64,000 bases of DNA from Candidatus Hydrogenedentota bacterium (GTDB taxonomy: Bacteria > Hydrogenedentota > Hydrogenedentia > Hydrogenedentales > JAGMZX01): contig JAKQEQ010000023.1 in the NCBI GenBank assembly GCA_029556545.1, positions 88,184-152,183 on the forward strand, given 5' to 3'. How positions within the stretch are numbered: position 1 is the stretch's first letter; every line of letters starts with the position of its first letter. Positions 46,148 to 55,308 of the stretch are shown one piece after another. Made by a program: the position numbers and the translations under genes. Under the pieces are notes generated by a model. That model made no database searches and had not been told where the DNA came from. It saw nothing but the letters and a program-made list of their open reading frames with translations.

Positions 46148-46339
46148 TCACTCGTGCCTTGTCTCAAGCCCGAGTTGCCGCTCGATTAGCGCCGCCAAGC
46201 TGTCCTTGATCGTCGTGTGGCGGGGAACAGGCGCCTGCCGCCCCGTTCTTGGATTTGCGTAGATATCATGACGCTTGCCCTGACGCTGCAAGCAGCATCC
46301 TTGCCGCACCAGCGAGCGCACAAATCCGGCGCGATTCAC
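46148..46339 (-). CDS. hicA: HicA toxin (mRNA interferase)
   Basis: The 63-residue protein has the HicA double-stranded-RNA-binding-like fold. FVRSLVRQGCCLQRQGKRHDIYANP contains the catalytic-type His in GKRHDIY (about 21-27), and PVPRHTTIKDSLAALIERQL forms the C-terminal part (segments quoted from one continuous protein). HicA degrades mRNA independently of the ribosome. It starts at GTG 46339, overlapping the hicB stop by 4 bases. Order and overlap are as in known hicBA pairs with the antitoxin first. Confidence 0.87.
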   Translation of the reverse strand: MNRAGFVRSLVRQGCCLQRQGKRHDIYANPRTGRQAPVPRHTTIKDSLAALIERQLGLETRHE

Positions 46340-46542
46340 ACCTCAATCCCGAGTTCGATAGTCTTCGTTCCGACGTGGAGTGACTCGCCTTCGCTCTCAA
46401 CCATCATGCGGTAGGCGTCGGCAATGTTATCCTTCAGTTCATCAAGCGTCTCACCCTGACTAAAGACCCCGGGCGTTTCCTTGAGTCTTCCGACGTACCA
46501 TCCGTCGTCCATCCAGTATTCGAGTGTGAAGTGACGCTTCAT
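46336..46542 (-). CDS. hicB: HicB antitoxin
   Basis: The 68-residue protein shows the partial RNase-H-like HicB fold: LEYWMDDGWYVGRLKETPGV (about 7-26), FSQGETLDELKDNIADAYRM (about 27-46) and a C-terminal strand. It lacks a DNA-binding tail, being the short HicB form, so autoregulation must rely on another site. It binds and masks HicA. The gene precedes hicA with a 4-base overlap. Confidence 0.87.
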   Translation of the reverse strand: MKRHFTLEYWMDDGWYVGRLKETPGVFSQGETLDELKDNIADAYRMMVESEGESLHVGTKTIELGIEV

Positions 46543-46757
46543 TGCGCGACATCCTCTTCATTCACGAACATCAATCTAGCTACCTCCTCTATCTTAGCAC
46601 AATTTCCGCGGCCCTTACGTCATCGCAACAAGCCGATTGTGTCTTCATTGCAGTCGGTGATCGCGGCGCCGCCGTCCTCGGGAGATCGTCGTCCGCCGAT
46701 AGTAGATTGGCATTAGCGCAGCTTGCTCGCCTTGCCCGCGCGACTCCCTGGCCGGTC

Positions 46758-48665
46758 TCACTTTGGGAGGTAATGCAACCGAAACCAGTCGTCCTCGACG
46801 GCGATCGGCAACGCGATCCGCGCGGTCGTCGGCGCGAAGACAAAGCGGAAGTCATATTCCTCCCCGAGCGCCCGCCATTCCTCGGGCGAAAGCCGCGTCC
46901 AGTGTCCGCGCCAGACCTCGAACGGGGTGGCGTTGCCGCCTTCGGCCAGCAGATCGATGCCGTAGAGATCGCGATACAGCTTGTAGAGCCCCGGCCCGAG
47001 CCGCGGATGATAGGGCAGCCAAGAGTGCGTGGCCGCGTCGGTGATAACGGGGTAGCCGAGGCGCGCCTGGAGCCGCCACTGGTGCACCGGCGCTGCGATC
47101 ATCGCGTCGGGTGCGGCATGTTCCGCGAGGTAGGCGCGTGCGCGCAGTTCGAAGTCCGTCGGCGCGAGTCGTTCCGCCGCGTTGTCGCGATTTCGCCACT
47201 CGACGCACAAGCGGGCGCTCAGCGCCGCGATACATGCCAGGCCCACCGCGATTTTGACGCCCGCTCTCGCCGGGAACAGTCTCCATCCCTCCGTATGGGG
47301 AAAACGACCGGAGAATTGGTGAGCCAGCACGCAGCCGAGGAACGGCGCGGCGAAGAACGCGCCCTCGAGCGCGAATTCGCGGATCGACAGCAGCCAAAAC
47401 ACACCCGCCGTCGCGCTCCACGCCTGGGCAAGACGCGGGCGCTCGCCCGTCATATACGGCACGGTCGCGACGGCCGCGGCGGCCAGTACGAGAAACGCGC
47501 GGTCGCCGCCGTGCGGCAACAGGGTGGACAGCAGCGCGATGGGGATCATCCACCGCCCCGGCCCCGTGCTCGCCGCGACCGTAACGGAGAACGCGACAAG
47601 CAACGGAATGAGGTGGTTGCTGAGCCGGTACGGCATCCACCCGACAAGGAAATGCGGAACGTTGGAACCGAGCAGTCCGTGCGCGATCATGATGCTCCAC
47701 ACGGTAAGCGGAATGACGACCAGGTAGACGCCCAGCCACCGGCGCGCCCGCGCGTATGCCCCTCCGTTCCCGACTCCGAGGAGGAGCAGGCCGCCCGATA
47801 ACACCGCCCAGGCGAGTATGACCTGCTGCCGGTCCCAGCTCAAGCCGCGGTGCGCGGCGTAGTGCGTCATGAACGCGGTCCAGACCGCCCCCGGAGACAC
47901 AGGATCATAATACGGCTCCGAGTCGGGCCACGGGACGCGCAGTCGCCAGAACAGCAGCAGGGTAAGCAGCGTGATCGTTGCGCCCGCGAGGAACCCTCGA
48001 CCCGCGCGGCGCAGCTCAGCGCGTTGTCCCCGTCGCCACGCCCAGCCCGCGTGAATGCCGACCACCACGAGCAGCGGAAGGCACTGCCCGATGTGCCACG
48101 CGGGCATGAGACTCGCGACGGCATAGGCCGCGCCGACCCTGCCCATGCACAGGCACGCCAAGCCAAGTAGGGCCGTGCCCGTGCCGACCGCGCCGTTGCC
48201 CGCGAACATGGGCCAGGCGCACGAGGGATAGACAACCGCGAACCCGTGTCCGGCAAAGAGCGCGAGCACCGCCGCGGCGTGGCCCCAGCGCGCGCGCCCG
48301 GTCAGCGCCGCGCCGAGCAGGTAGAAGGGCAGCGTCTTGGCGAGGATGTACAACACGTTGCGGACGCCGCACGCAAAACCGGGGTCCGGGTCGATCCACA
48401 GCAGTGCGGCGGTCAGGTAGGCTTGCAGACTTAGTGTGTTGTGCGCGTGCAGGTACAGCGGATGTCCCGCCGGATACATGATCGCGCCGAGCAACACCTG
48501 CGCGAACTCGTAATTCTCCTCCCAGCGAACGCCGCGCACGGCCACCGCCGACAAGGCAAAGACGAGCCACAGGCATGCGCCCAAGGCCGTCGTCCGTCTT
48601 CCCCAATACCTGCTATCGCTTCGCGTAGACGCCTCCTCCCGCGTCGGGCCCACGTCCCGGAGCAT
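46758..48665 (-). CDS. Multi-pass membrane protein of unknown function
   Basis: The 635-residue protein has about eleven hydrophobic segments spread over residues 30-480, for example ACLWLVFALSAVAV, LLPLLVVVGIHAGWAW-like and AAAVATVPYM stretches. A soluble C-terminal domain of about 150 residues follows, with VHQWRLQARLGYPVITDAAT and FRFVFAPTTARIALP. The overall look is of a glycosyltransferase- or oligosaccharyltransferase-like polytopic protein, but no catalytic motif is recognised. ATG 48665 has GGAA 8 bases upstream; GTG 48686 is an alternative. The function is not assigned. Confidence 0.7.
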   Translation of the reverse strand: MLRDVGPTREEASTRSDSRYWGRRTTALGACLWLVFALSAVAVRGVRWEENYEFAQVLLGAIMYPAGHPLYLHAHNTLSLQAYLTAALLWIDPDPGFACGVRNVLYILAKTLPFYLLGAALTGRARWGHAAAVLALFAGHGFAVVYPSCAWPMFAGNGAVGTGTALLGLACLCMGRVGAAYAVASLMPAWHIGQCLPLLVVVGIHAGWAWRRGQRAELRRAGRGFLAGATITLLTLLLFWRLRVPWPDSEPYYDPVSPGAVWTAFMTHYAAHRGLSWDRQQVILAWAVLSGGLLLLGVGNGGAYARARRWLGVYLVVIPLTVWSIMIAHGLLGSNVPHFLVGWMPYRLSNHLIPLLVAFSVTVAASTGPGRWMIPIALLSTLLPHGGDRAFLVLAAAAVATVPYMTGERPRLAQAWSATAGVFWLLSIREFALEGAFFAAPFLGCVLAHQFSGRFPHTEGWRLFPARAGVKIAVGLACIAALSARLCVEWRNRDNAAERLAPTDFELRARAYLAEHAAPDAMIAAPVHQWRLQARLGYPVITDAATHSWLPYHPRLGPGLYKLYRDLYGIDLLAEGGNATPFEVWRGHWTRLSPEEWRALGEEYDFRFVFAPTTARIALPIAVEDDWFRLHYLPK

Positions 48666-48710
48666 CGAGTATTCCAGGAAACGCACCGTGTATCAAAATT
48701 GTCTCCCGCC

Positions 48711-48742
48711 CGCTCCCTCTCCCCGGGGGAGCGGGTCTGGGT
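48711..48742. repeat. Dispersed GGGAGCGGG-type repeat
   Basis: CCGCTCCCTCTCCCCGGGGGAGCGGGTCTGGGT-type sequence (quoted with the middle shortened in meaning) is a short hairpin built on CGCTCCC/GGGAGCG. It is the same family as the element inside the CDS at 24285. It lies upstream of the phosphotransferase gene. Confidence 0.7.
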
Positions 48743-48853
48743 CAGCAGTTGGGAGCCGGTTACCCCGTTATGAGCGCGCCGTTGGATTCATCGGGTCCAT
48801 GATTGATAGCCTATGCCGGTTCCGCGAAAGAGGTACCCGAGGCAAATCAAGTC

Positions 48854-49924
48854 ATGACGTCGCATACGATCCCCCTGGACGCGCCGCGCGCCGTGCGGCC
48901 CGGCGAGGAACTCGATCTAGACCGGCTGGCGGCATACCTCCACGAGCATCTCGGCATTGAGGGCGCGCTCGAAGTGGGACAGTTCCCGAGCGGCTACTCG
49001 AACCTGACGTACCTGCTGCGCGCGGGAAACCGGGAACTCGTGTTGCGGCGTCCGCCCTTCGGCAGCAGGGTAAAATCGGCGCACGACATGGGCCGCGAGT
49101 ATCGCGTATTGTCCGCCCTGTCGCCCGTGTACCCGCCCGCGCCTGGACCGCTGCTGTTCTGCGACGATCCCGAGGTCATCGGCGCGCGGTTCTACGTCAT
49201 GGAGCGTATCCGCGGTATCATCCTCCGGAGCGCAAGACCCGACGAGTTCGCCATGACGCCGGATCAGGTGCGCGCCTCTTGCGAGGCGTTCGTGCGCAAT
49301 CTGGCCGCGCTGCACGCCGTGGACTACGAGGCCGTGGGCCTCGGGGAATTGCGCCGGCCCGGCTCCTTTGTCGAGCGGCAGGTGAACGGTTGGATTGACC
49401 GCTACTACGGTTCGCGGACGGATGACATCCCCGCCATCGACGCCGTCGCGCAATGGCTTCGGGCGAACTATCCGCCGGACACGGCCGCCGTCATGACGCA
49501 CGGCGACTATAAGTTCGATAACATCGTATTTGATCCCGGCGATTTCACGCGGATTCTCGGCGTGCTCGACTGGGAAATGGCCACCATCGGCGATCCGCTG
49601 GTGGACCTCGGCGTTGTGCTGAGTTACTGGGTCGAGCCGGGCGACCCGTCCATGGGGCGCGTGCAGTGTTTCCTCACAAGCGAACCCGGCGCAATGTCGC
49701 GCCGTGAATTGGCGCGCTATTACGGCGAGATCACTGGCCGCGACGTGTCGAGCGTCCGTTTCTACTTCGTCTTCGCGCTACTGAAACTGGCGGTCATCGT
49801 GCAGCAGATTTACTACCGCTACAAGCAGGGCCTCACACAGGACGAACGTTTCGCGCCGCTCATCTTTGTCGTCGGCGCGCTCGGCATGCGCGCCACCCAG
49901 GTTATCGAAACCGGCGAGATATGA
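48854..49924 (+). CDS. Aminoglycoside-phosphotransferase-fold kinase-like protein (ACAD10-like)
   Basis: The 356-residue protein has the APH/choline-kinase fold. GYSNLTYLLRAGNRELVLRR (about 48-67) forms the nucleotide-binding strands and FYVMERIRGIILR the hinge. The catalytic Brenner motif is MTHGDYKFDNIVF (about 214-226), followed by metal-binding LGVLDWEMATIGDPLVD (about 236-252). The closest well-known group is the ACAD10-type N-terminal kinase that phosphorylates hydroxyacyl-CoA, but small-molecule kinases of this fold vary widely. ATG 48854 is preceded by GAGG; the upstream extension was not used. Confidence 0.82.
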   Translation: MTSHTIPLDAPRAVRPGEELDLDRLAAYLHEHLGIEGALEVGQFPSGYSNLTYLLRAGNRELVLRRPPFGSRVKSAHDMGREYRVLSALSPVYPPAPGPLLFCDDPEVIGARFYVMERIRGIILRSARPDEFAMTPDQVRASCEAFVRNLAALHAVDYEAVGLGELRRPGSFVERQVNGWIDRYYGSRTDDIPAIDAVAQWLRANYPPDTAAVMTHGDYKFDNIVFDPGDFTRILGVLDWEMATIGDPLVDLGVVLSYWVEPGDPSMGRVQCFLTSEPGAMSRRELARYYGEITGRDVSSVRFYFVFALLKLAVIVQQIYYRYKQGLTQDERFAPLIFVVGALGMRATQVIETGEI

Positions 49925-50159
49925 CACGCTTTCCATAGCCGCGAACGTACCATCGATCGCGATCGCAGTATCGCCGGGCGCGTGCGTGCCGAGTTCTCCC
50001 GCGTTCAGCGTGTCAACGGGGGCACACGGCCAATATTGACGCAGGGGAAGCAACATCGTCCACACGTATTCTGCTCTCGAACAAGCGTACAGCCAAGAGA
50101 CGGTGGCCGCCGGCGTTATCCGACCGCCGCAAACGGGAAAAATGGACGCGGCTCCGCTG

Positions 50160-51317
50160 CTACGGCACGCGCCGAGAAACCTGCGGCAACGGTGGAAACG
50201 GCACATGTGGTTCCATTTGATACCAATATGCCACGGATGCGATATTGTCGGATAGTTTCTTGTACTTGTCGTCCGCCCCCCAACCCAACGCTTGAATCGT
50301 CACGCGGAGGTCCTGTTCGTAACACACCGGGTCCTGGATATGCCACCGGTACAAGCTCCACTGGTTCGGCGGGTCCGCATCCACGTTGCTCGGCAATGTG
50401 GTTCCCGCGTAGGCCGTGGAATAGGGTTCGGCGAACCCGAAGCTGCCGCAGAAATAGTCTTCCGTGCCGGTACCGCAAATCGTCGGAAATTCTCGGTCTC
50501 CATCCACAAAGAACTTGATTTCTCCTTCGCCGAACCACCCCTTTTCGAGCTGTGTCCAAGAAAGGAACGTACCCACATACCGCCCCTTCCCCTGCACACG
50601 ATCAAGGATCACATATGGGTTTTCATCGTCCGTTATCGCCCGCCGCCATTGCGCATGCAGGTACGCCGCGTTGCCCGGTACCGGCGCTTCGGCATACGTG
50701 ATCTGGTACGCCAACAGTTCCAGGTCCTCCGCCCCTTCATTCGTCAGGGTAACCCGGGCCCGTTTGCGAAAGGGCATGGGCCAATAGCAGTTCAAGGCGT
50801 TCTGTGGATTCACCACCACCGCCAGCGAATTGACCGGCGCGAACCGCTCATGGCCCACCGCAAAGAAGTCCGGCACGGGAACTTCGATCGACGGCGTCTC
50901 CTCGCCGTCCCAGTAAAACCGTAAGACATGGCTCCGCCGCAACCCCTCCACCAGCCAGACATGCTGAATCACCCCCGGACCTGCCACATCCATCAACGTG
51001 GCGGTTTCGCCCGCATTCACGCGGAGAAACGGCCGCACCTTCCACCCTTGGCCCAATTCATCCGCCGCGCGGGCCCCGGCCGCCGGTTTCGCCTCTTCCA
51101 AATTCGGGATCGCCATGCCCCCTTTGCCTTTCTCTCCCGTCGGGTTTTCCGCCGACACCGACCGGGTACGCGCGTCCGTCAGGAGCGGCAAGTATTGCAG
51201 CCCGCCAAAGGGTGGCGGAAACTCCGGCGCTGCGTCCGTCGGCGCCGCGTGCGCGCATCCCATGGAAACTGTCGACAGCGTCAAGAACCACGAAATGAGG
51301 CCTGGATGTCCCGGCAT
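50160..51317 (-). CDS. Exported DUF2961 (glycoside hydrolase family 172-type) protein
   Basis: The 385-residue protein starts MPGHPGLISWFLTLSTVSMG, a signal peptide. The DUF2961 domain shows TLMDVAGPGVIQHVWLV (about 95), RFYWDGEETPSIEVPVPDFF (about 123) and FFVDGDREFPTICGTGTEDY-FCGSFGF (about 285), the last containing the conserved Gly-Thr-Glu-Asp of the family. Some members are difructose or arabinofuranose-acting hydrolases. The protein would act on polysaccharide outside the cytoplasm. ATG 51317 has GGAGAGCGAGCT upstream. Three short TACAAT/CACAAT repeats lie just upstream (51373-51419). Confidence 0.85.
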   Translation of the reverse strand: MPGHPGLISWFLTLSTVSMGCAHAAPTDAAPEFPPPFGGLQYLPLLTDARTRSVSAENPTGEKGKGGMAIPNLEEAKPAAGARAADELGQGWKVRPFLRVNAGETATLMDVAGPGVIQHVWLVEGLRRSHVLRFYWDGEETPSIEVPVPDFFAVGHERFAPVNSLAVVVNPQNALNCYWPMPFRKRARVTLTNEGAEDLELLAYQITYAEAPVPGNAAYLHAQWRRAITDDENPYVILDRVQGKGRYVGTFLSWTQLEKGWFGEGEIKFFVDGDREFPTICGTGTEDYFCGSFGFAEPYSTAYAGTTLPSNVDADPPNQWSLYRWHIQDPVCYEQDLRVTIQALGWGADDKYKKLSDNIASVAYWYQMEPHVPFPPLPQVSRRVP

Positions 51318-51438
51318 AGCTCGCTCTCCATCTCGGATACCGCTTCGGAAGTCGCCATCGCCGAAACCCCGCTTACAATAGCAGACACCCTTTTCACAAT
51401 AGTAGGTTCGGTTTACAATCACAAGTTGCTCGCCGATC

Positions 51439-51735
51439 TCACAAGAACGACAGACACCCCCGTGCCACAAGCACGAGGAACAACAGCGTGGCGCCTATCA
51501 CAAACGCGCAACAACAGCCGCCGTTGTCCGCGCGCTCGTAGTGGACGATGACCCCGCGCGCGTCAACGTCCGTATCCCCGAACCCGGCCTCGCGGCGTTC
51601 GCGCCGCACAACGCGCGCCTCGACCTCGATGGGCGCGGGGGTATCCGCCCCATCGAACCGAAATCCGCAGTGCGCGCACACGTCTTGATCGTGGACGGTG
51701 GCCCGACCGCATCGGGGACACTGCTCGGGGATCAT
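51439..51735 (-). CDS. Small zinc-ribbon membrane protein
   Basis: The 98-residue protein starts MIPEQCPRCGRATVHDQDVC with a two-CxxC zinc ribbon (CPRC and CAHC, about 6-26). A charged middle follows, then one C-terminal transmembrane segment with CCCAFVIGATLLFLVLVARG. The open frame also extends upstream through a double-hairpin repeat (51743-51799), which is excluded. The function is unknown. Confidence 0.6.
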   Translation of the reverse strand: MIPEQCPRCGRATVHDQDVCAHCGFRFDGADTPAPIEVEARVVRRERREAGFGDTDVDARGVIVHYERADNGGCCCAFVIGATLLFLVLVARGCLSFL

Positions 51736-51742
51736 GGGCGGC

Positions 51743-51799
51743 CCGTGGCACGGACGTCTCGCCCGTGATTCTTGATCATGGGCAAGATGCCCATGCCAC
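51743..51799. repeat. Dispersed double-hairpin repeat
   Basis: The two hairpins CACGGACGTCTCGCCCGTG and CATGGGCAAGATGCCCATG lie about 9 bases apart, in the opposite orientation to the copies at 20659 and 41629. Confidence 0.85.
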
Positions 51800-51837
51800 A
51801 ACCATTCAAGACCAACACAGACACGCCGAACATGTGT

Positions 51838-53553
51838 TCATGATCCGCCTGGCGGCGTGTTCGGGAAACCGGCCACGCGGAAGCTCTGGCCGATAGGTTC
51901 GTAGATAGATGAATCCACGTATATCTGCTCGAAAAGCGGCGTTGCGTCATCGACGACACCGTCAAAGTCAAGGCGCAGCAGCGGTCCGAAGGTAGCGAAA
52001 GGCAACGGCGTCGGCCCCATGATATTAAGCCAGTAACCGCCATACTCCGTATCCGGGGTCTTAGTGACACTCCAACTTCCAGCGATCCCCTCATCCGCCG
52101 CGCTGACGACGCTGACATCGAAATTCCTGGCGGGGCGCACGTACATTCGGATTCGCTTCACCTGCCGCGGCGTGTATTCCGCCCGCAGGAACACCGTGGT
52201 CCACAGCGTATTCTGCGAGGCCACAAAACGCAACTCGCCCCGTAAGGGGTCGCCCTCGTACTTCGTCGGATCAAATACTTGGTCGCCAAGATAGGCCAGG
52301 GAATCATCGCTGAGTTTCAGGGTAAACCCCGGCGTGAACTTCTCGGCGTTGGTGCGCCGTGCTGTCGCCCAGCGCACCGTATAGCGTGCGCCCAGGCGGT
52401 CCACAAGTCGCGCGAAGCCCGCTTCGAGATCGGCCGCCACCTCCGTGGGGAGCACCAAGCCGCCCGTCAACGTCGAGATGAGATAGAGGTTACTCAGATC
52501 GATGTCGCGGCCGAAGGCCACTGCATACACTTGGGCTTTCGCCGCCACCGCGGCGGCCACGGCCTCGTCCGCGGTACGCAGGCTTGAGGTGTCGTTGCCG
52601 TCCGAGAACAGGATGATCAGGCGGTCTTCCTGGTTGGCGTTGGGCCCCTCGAGCGCCTTGGCGGCCAAGTGAATCGCGTCCCACATTCGCGATCCCGAGG
52701 AAAAATCTTGCACAAACTGTGACTGAATGGCGCCGATAGCGTTGCTCACGAGGTCTTTGTCGGTGGTGAGCCCGATGACCGCCTGCGGGGCGCGGTCGTC
52801 TCGATGGAATTCATAAACGCCGACAAGCGCGCCCGCGCCGAGGGCGGGCAGCAGTGTGTTGCGCGCCGCATGTTCCATGGCGACAATCGCGTCGGGCGCG
52901 CGTTGCATGCTCAGCGAGTAGTCCAGCACGAGTAACACCTTCGCCTGCCGGGCGGCGGTGCGTTGTAGATGTGCGCCCGTAAGCTCTTGATCCACGTCTC
53001 GGGCGTCCTCCCGCGCCGAGAGTTGAAACTGTGCCGGCTCGGCGACGATTGGGTCGCCTCGCTCGTTTACGAGCGCAAAATTGAAATCGAGCAGGTACGG
53101 CGTACCGTAGACGGCGACGGGCTTGTCCAGGAAGTTGATTCTCCCGCGCGGCGTGCCGTCCACGTCCTGCGTCACCCGGATGGTCACCGTCTTTGCGACG
53201 ATGCCCCGCGATGTAAACGTGACTTTCCCTTCGTGCTGGCCCGCGCGCAACTGCGTGCGGTCCACGGCCACCGAGATGATCTTCTTGTCCAGCAACCCGC
53301 TCGATGCATCCGGGGCGGCACACGTCACCTGTTTCGGTGACACCGTGATCCACGACGCGGAAGGGGTGATGGTGACGGTCAGGGTGGCGATGCCGGCATT
53401 GCCGTTCCATACGCTCATGAGTTGTGGCCACTCGTCGCGTCCGAAATCAATGAATTCTTTCGAGAGGACAATGGCCTCCTTCGGCTTTGGACAGCCGCAC
53501 AACGCAACCGCCGCAACGGTCAGCATCAGGAATGGAAGATATACCCGTTTCAT
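51838..53553 (-). CDS. VWA-domain lipoprotein with BACON-like N-terminal domain
   Basis: The 571-residue protein starts MKRVYLPFLMLTVAAVALCG with a lipobox ending LCGC, so it is probably a lipoprotein. A BACON-like beta-sandwich (IDFG...SASWITVSP, about 33-85) comes first. A second Ig-like domain and a von Willebrand A domain follow, with the MIDAS motif DYSLSMQ (about 215), SGSRMWDAIHLAAKALEG (about 290) and ILFSDGNDTSS (about 318). The C-terminal part is a beta-rich domain. It probably mediates metal-dependent surface adhesion or complex assembly. ATG 53553 lies after GGGAG. Confidence 0.82.
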   Translation of the reverse strand: MKRVYLPFLMLTVAAVALCGCPKPKEAIVLSKEFIDFGRDEWPQLMSVWNGNAGIATLTVTITPSASWITVSPKQVTCAAPDASSGLLDKKIISVAVDRTQLRAGQHEGKVTFTSRGIVAKTVTIRVTQDVDGTPRGRINFLDKPVAVYGTPYLLDFNFALVNERGDPIVAEPAQFQLSAREDARDVDQELTGAHLQRTAARQAKVLLVLDYSLSMQRAPDAIVAMEHAARNTLLPALGAGALVGVYEFHRDDRAPQAVIGLTTDKDLVSNAIGAIQSQFVQDFSSGSRMWDAIHLAAKALEGPNANQEDRLIILFSDGNDTSSLRTADEAVAAAVAAKAQVYAVAFGRDIDLSNLYLISTLTGGLVLPTEVAADLEAGFARLVDRLGARYTVRWATARRTNAEKFTPGFTLKLSDDSLAYLGDQVFDPTKYEGDPLRGELRFVASQNTLWTTVFLRAEYTPRQVKRIRMYVRPARNFDVSVVSAADEGIAGSWSVTKTPDTEYGGYWLNIMGPTPLPFATFGPLLRLDFDGVVDDATPLFEQIYVDSSIYEPIGQSFRVAGFPNTPPGGS

Positions 53554-53946
53554 GGCGCAATACTCCCTATCATGCCCGGGCGTCCGGGCCAACGGCCGGT
53601 CCGCGGCTCCAGCATGGCCCATTCGCGGCGAGAAATCAACTCGCAATTACAGCGTATCGGTAGAGGATAGAGCACGATAACGGCAATGCCACGAACGACC
53701 GGGTATATTCGTATTATTTGTGGTTTGCTCTTGGTTCTCCAGGTTCATTCCACCATTCAGCCCTTATTCGACTGAATAACGACGCCCCTTATTCAATCGA
53801 AATGCCGTTCGATTGAATAACGGCGACCCTTATTAGACCAAACGGAGCTATCCACTGCAGGTTTCGCTCTTGCACCGGACCGGCGGTCCTTCGGAGGTAA
53901 ACTCCGTCTTCACCGAAGAATGCGCCACCCGATTTCCCGCAGTCAC
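53554..53946. other. AT-richer intergenic gap with palindromes
   Basis: This gap of 393 bases lies between the 3' end of the DUF1015 gene and the start of the VWA lipoprotein. It carries a direct-repeat/palindrome cluster (next entry) and TATTCGTATTATT-like AT-rich sequence near 53706-53720. No gene was found. Confidence 0.5.
53789..53820. repeat. Perfect 13-base inverted repeat in a CCCTTATT-repeat cluster
   Basis: TTATTCAATCGAA and TTCGATTGAATAA are perfect complements separated by 6 bases. A related TTATTC-4-GAATAA palindrome lies at 53764-53779, and CCCTTATT occurs three times between 53760 and 53835. The core is far more AT-rich than its surroundings. Confidence 0.8.
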
Positions 53947-55203
53947 TCAGACGAGCCGGTGGATGACAGCGCCGCTGGGCAGCTTCGGGAAGAAGTACGT
54001 GGATTTCTGGGGCATGGCCTCGCCCGCCTCGGCGCAGGCGCGAATCTGATCGTGGCGGGTCGCCCGGAGCAGAAACGCCAATTCCGCGCGTCCCTCGAGC
54101 ACGGCGTTGATGGCCGCCGCCGCGTCTTTTTCGTAGCCGTATTCGGTTTCCGGGGACAACCCGAGAATCCGCTCGAAGATGCCGCGATGCAGCACGGCCA
54201 CATCAAGGTCGCGCCAGGCGGGCCCCCGGTCGTCGCCCAGGAACGCGGTGCGATCCACGTCGCGCAGGCGGATCAGGCGCGCGCTCTTGTCGGGCAGCAC
54301 AACGCCGATCTCGCATGCCGCGGTCTCCCCCGCCAGCCGGTCCGGCAACGCCGCCGGGGCTGTCTCCTCGACCTCGAACCACGGTTCGATCCCGCCGATC
54401 AGCGCCGCCGCGTCGAATCCGTCGAGCCGCGCGATGAGGCGGTGCGTCGGAAAGACGCTCAGTCCCTCGTCCTCGAGCGCCACAAAGCCCATGAGCACGA
54501 AATCATACGGCACTTCCCCGGCGTTCGGGTTGGCGGCGCGCATTTCGTCGCGGTACAGCCGCGCAGTCTGGAAGCGGTGATGCCCGTCGGCGATATAAAG
54601 CGTCTTGTCCGCCAGGAACGCCGCGACCGCCGGGTCCGGCGCCGTCCGCCAGACCCGGTTCCGCGTCCCCTCGAAGGTCGTTGCGACCATGTCCGGCTCG
54701 CGGCGCACCATTTGGTCGAGAAATGGGCTCAGGCGGCCGTCCAGGTCCGAATACAGGGCGAAGACCGGCCCGAGGTTCGCGCGCGTGGCGCGCGTAAGGG
54801 CCAATCGGTCCTCGACGGGTTTCGGGAAGGTGCGTTCGTGGCCGAGAATCGTGCGGTCCTCGGCTTCCGGCAGGCGCGTCACGGCGAAGAAGCCGCGCCG
54901 CACGCGCTCCCGCCCCGCCGGGTCGGTGAAACGCTGCTCGAGAAGGTAGTAGGACGGCGCGTCGTCCTCCGCGATTGCACCTGCGTCAAGCCACGCGTCG
55001 AGCCGAGCCGCCGCCGCATCGTAAGGCGAGTCGCCCTCCCGGCCTTCCGGCAGGATAAGATGGACCATGCTGTACGGCGCCACAGCCAGTTCCCGGCGCT
55101 GATCGGGGGAAATAACGTCATAGGGCGGCGTGATAACGTTGTCGAGAGAGCCGGTCCTCGCTGCATCGAACCGCAATCCGCGAAATGGTCGTATTTCCGG
55201 CAT
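53947..55203 (-). CDS. DUF1015 family protein
   Basis: The 418-residue protein matches the DUF1015 family in length and signatures: NVITPPYDVISPDQRRELA (about 22-40), NPHNF-region equivalent YSMVHLILPEG, FLADKTLYIADGHHRFQTAR (about 193-212) and PYDFVLMGFVALEDEGL. Some members have been linked to ParB-like or serine-kinase-like folds; no activity is established here. ATG 55203 has no strong ribosome-binding site. It is downstream of the glycosidase-like gene on the same strand, 105 bases apart. Confidence 0.83.
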   Translation of the reverse strand: MPEIRPFRGLRFDAARTGSLDNVITPPYDVISPDQRRELAVAPYSMVHLILPEGREGDSPYDAAAARLDAWLDAGAIAEDDAPSYYLLEQRFTDPAGRERVRRGFFAVTRLPEAEDRTILGHERTFPKPVEDRLALTRATRANLGPVFALYSDLDGRLSPFLDQMVRREPDMVATTFEGTRNRVWRTAPDPAVAAFLADKTLYIADGHHRFQTARLYRDEMRAANPNAGEVPYDFVLMGFVALEDEGLSVFPTHRLIARLDGFDAAALIGGIEPWFEVEETAPAALPDRLAGETAACEIGVVLPDKSARLIRLRDVDRTAFLGDDRGPAWRDLDVAVLHRGIFERILGLSPETEYGYEKDAAAAINAVLEGRAELAFLLRATRHDQIRACAEAGEAMPQKSTYFFPKLPSGAVIHRLV

Positions 55204-55308
55204 GATATTCCTGTCTCTTGTGACATGGTGAACGGCATTGTTTGCGCGGGGCGATTCTATGCATCCGCCCCGCGGCGGGTCAATGTCGCGTATACGGGGC
55301 AGGCGCGT

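Noticed and set aside
49925..50159. A continuation of the DUF2961 protein or a separate small gene in this gap
   Set aside because: The frames here have stop codons or low-complexity composition, and no domain is seen.
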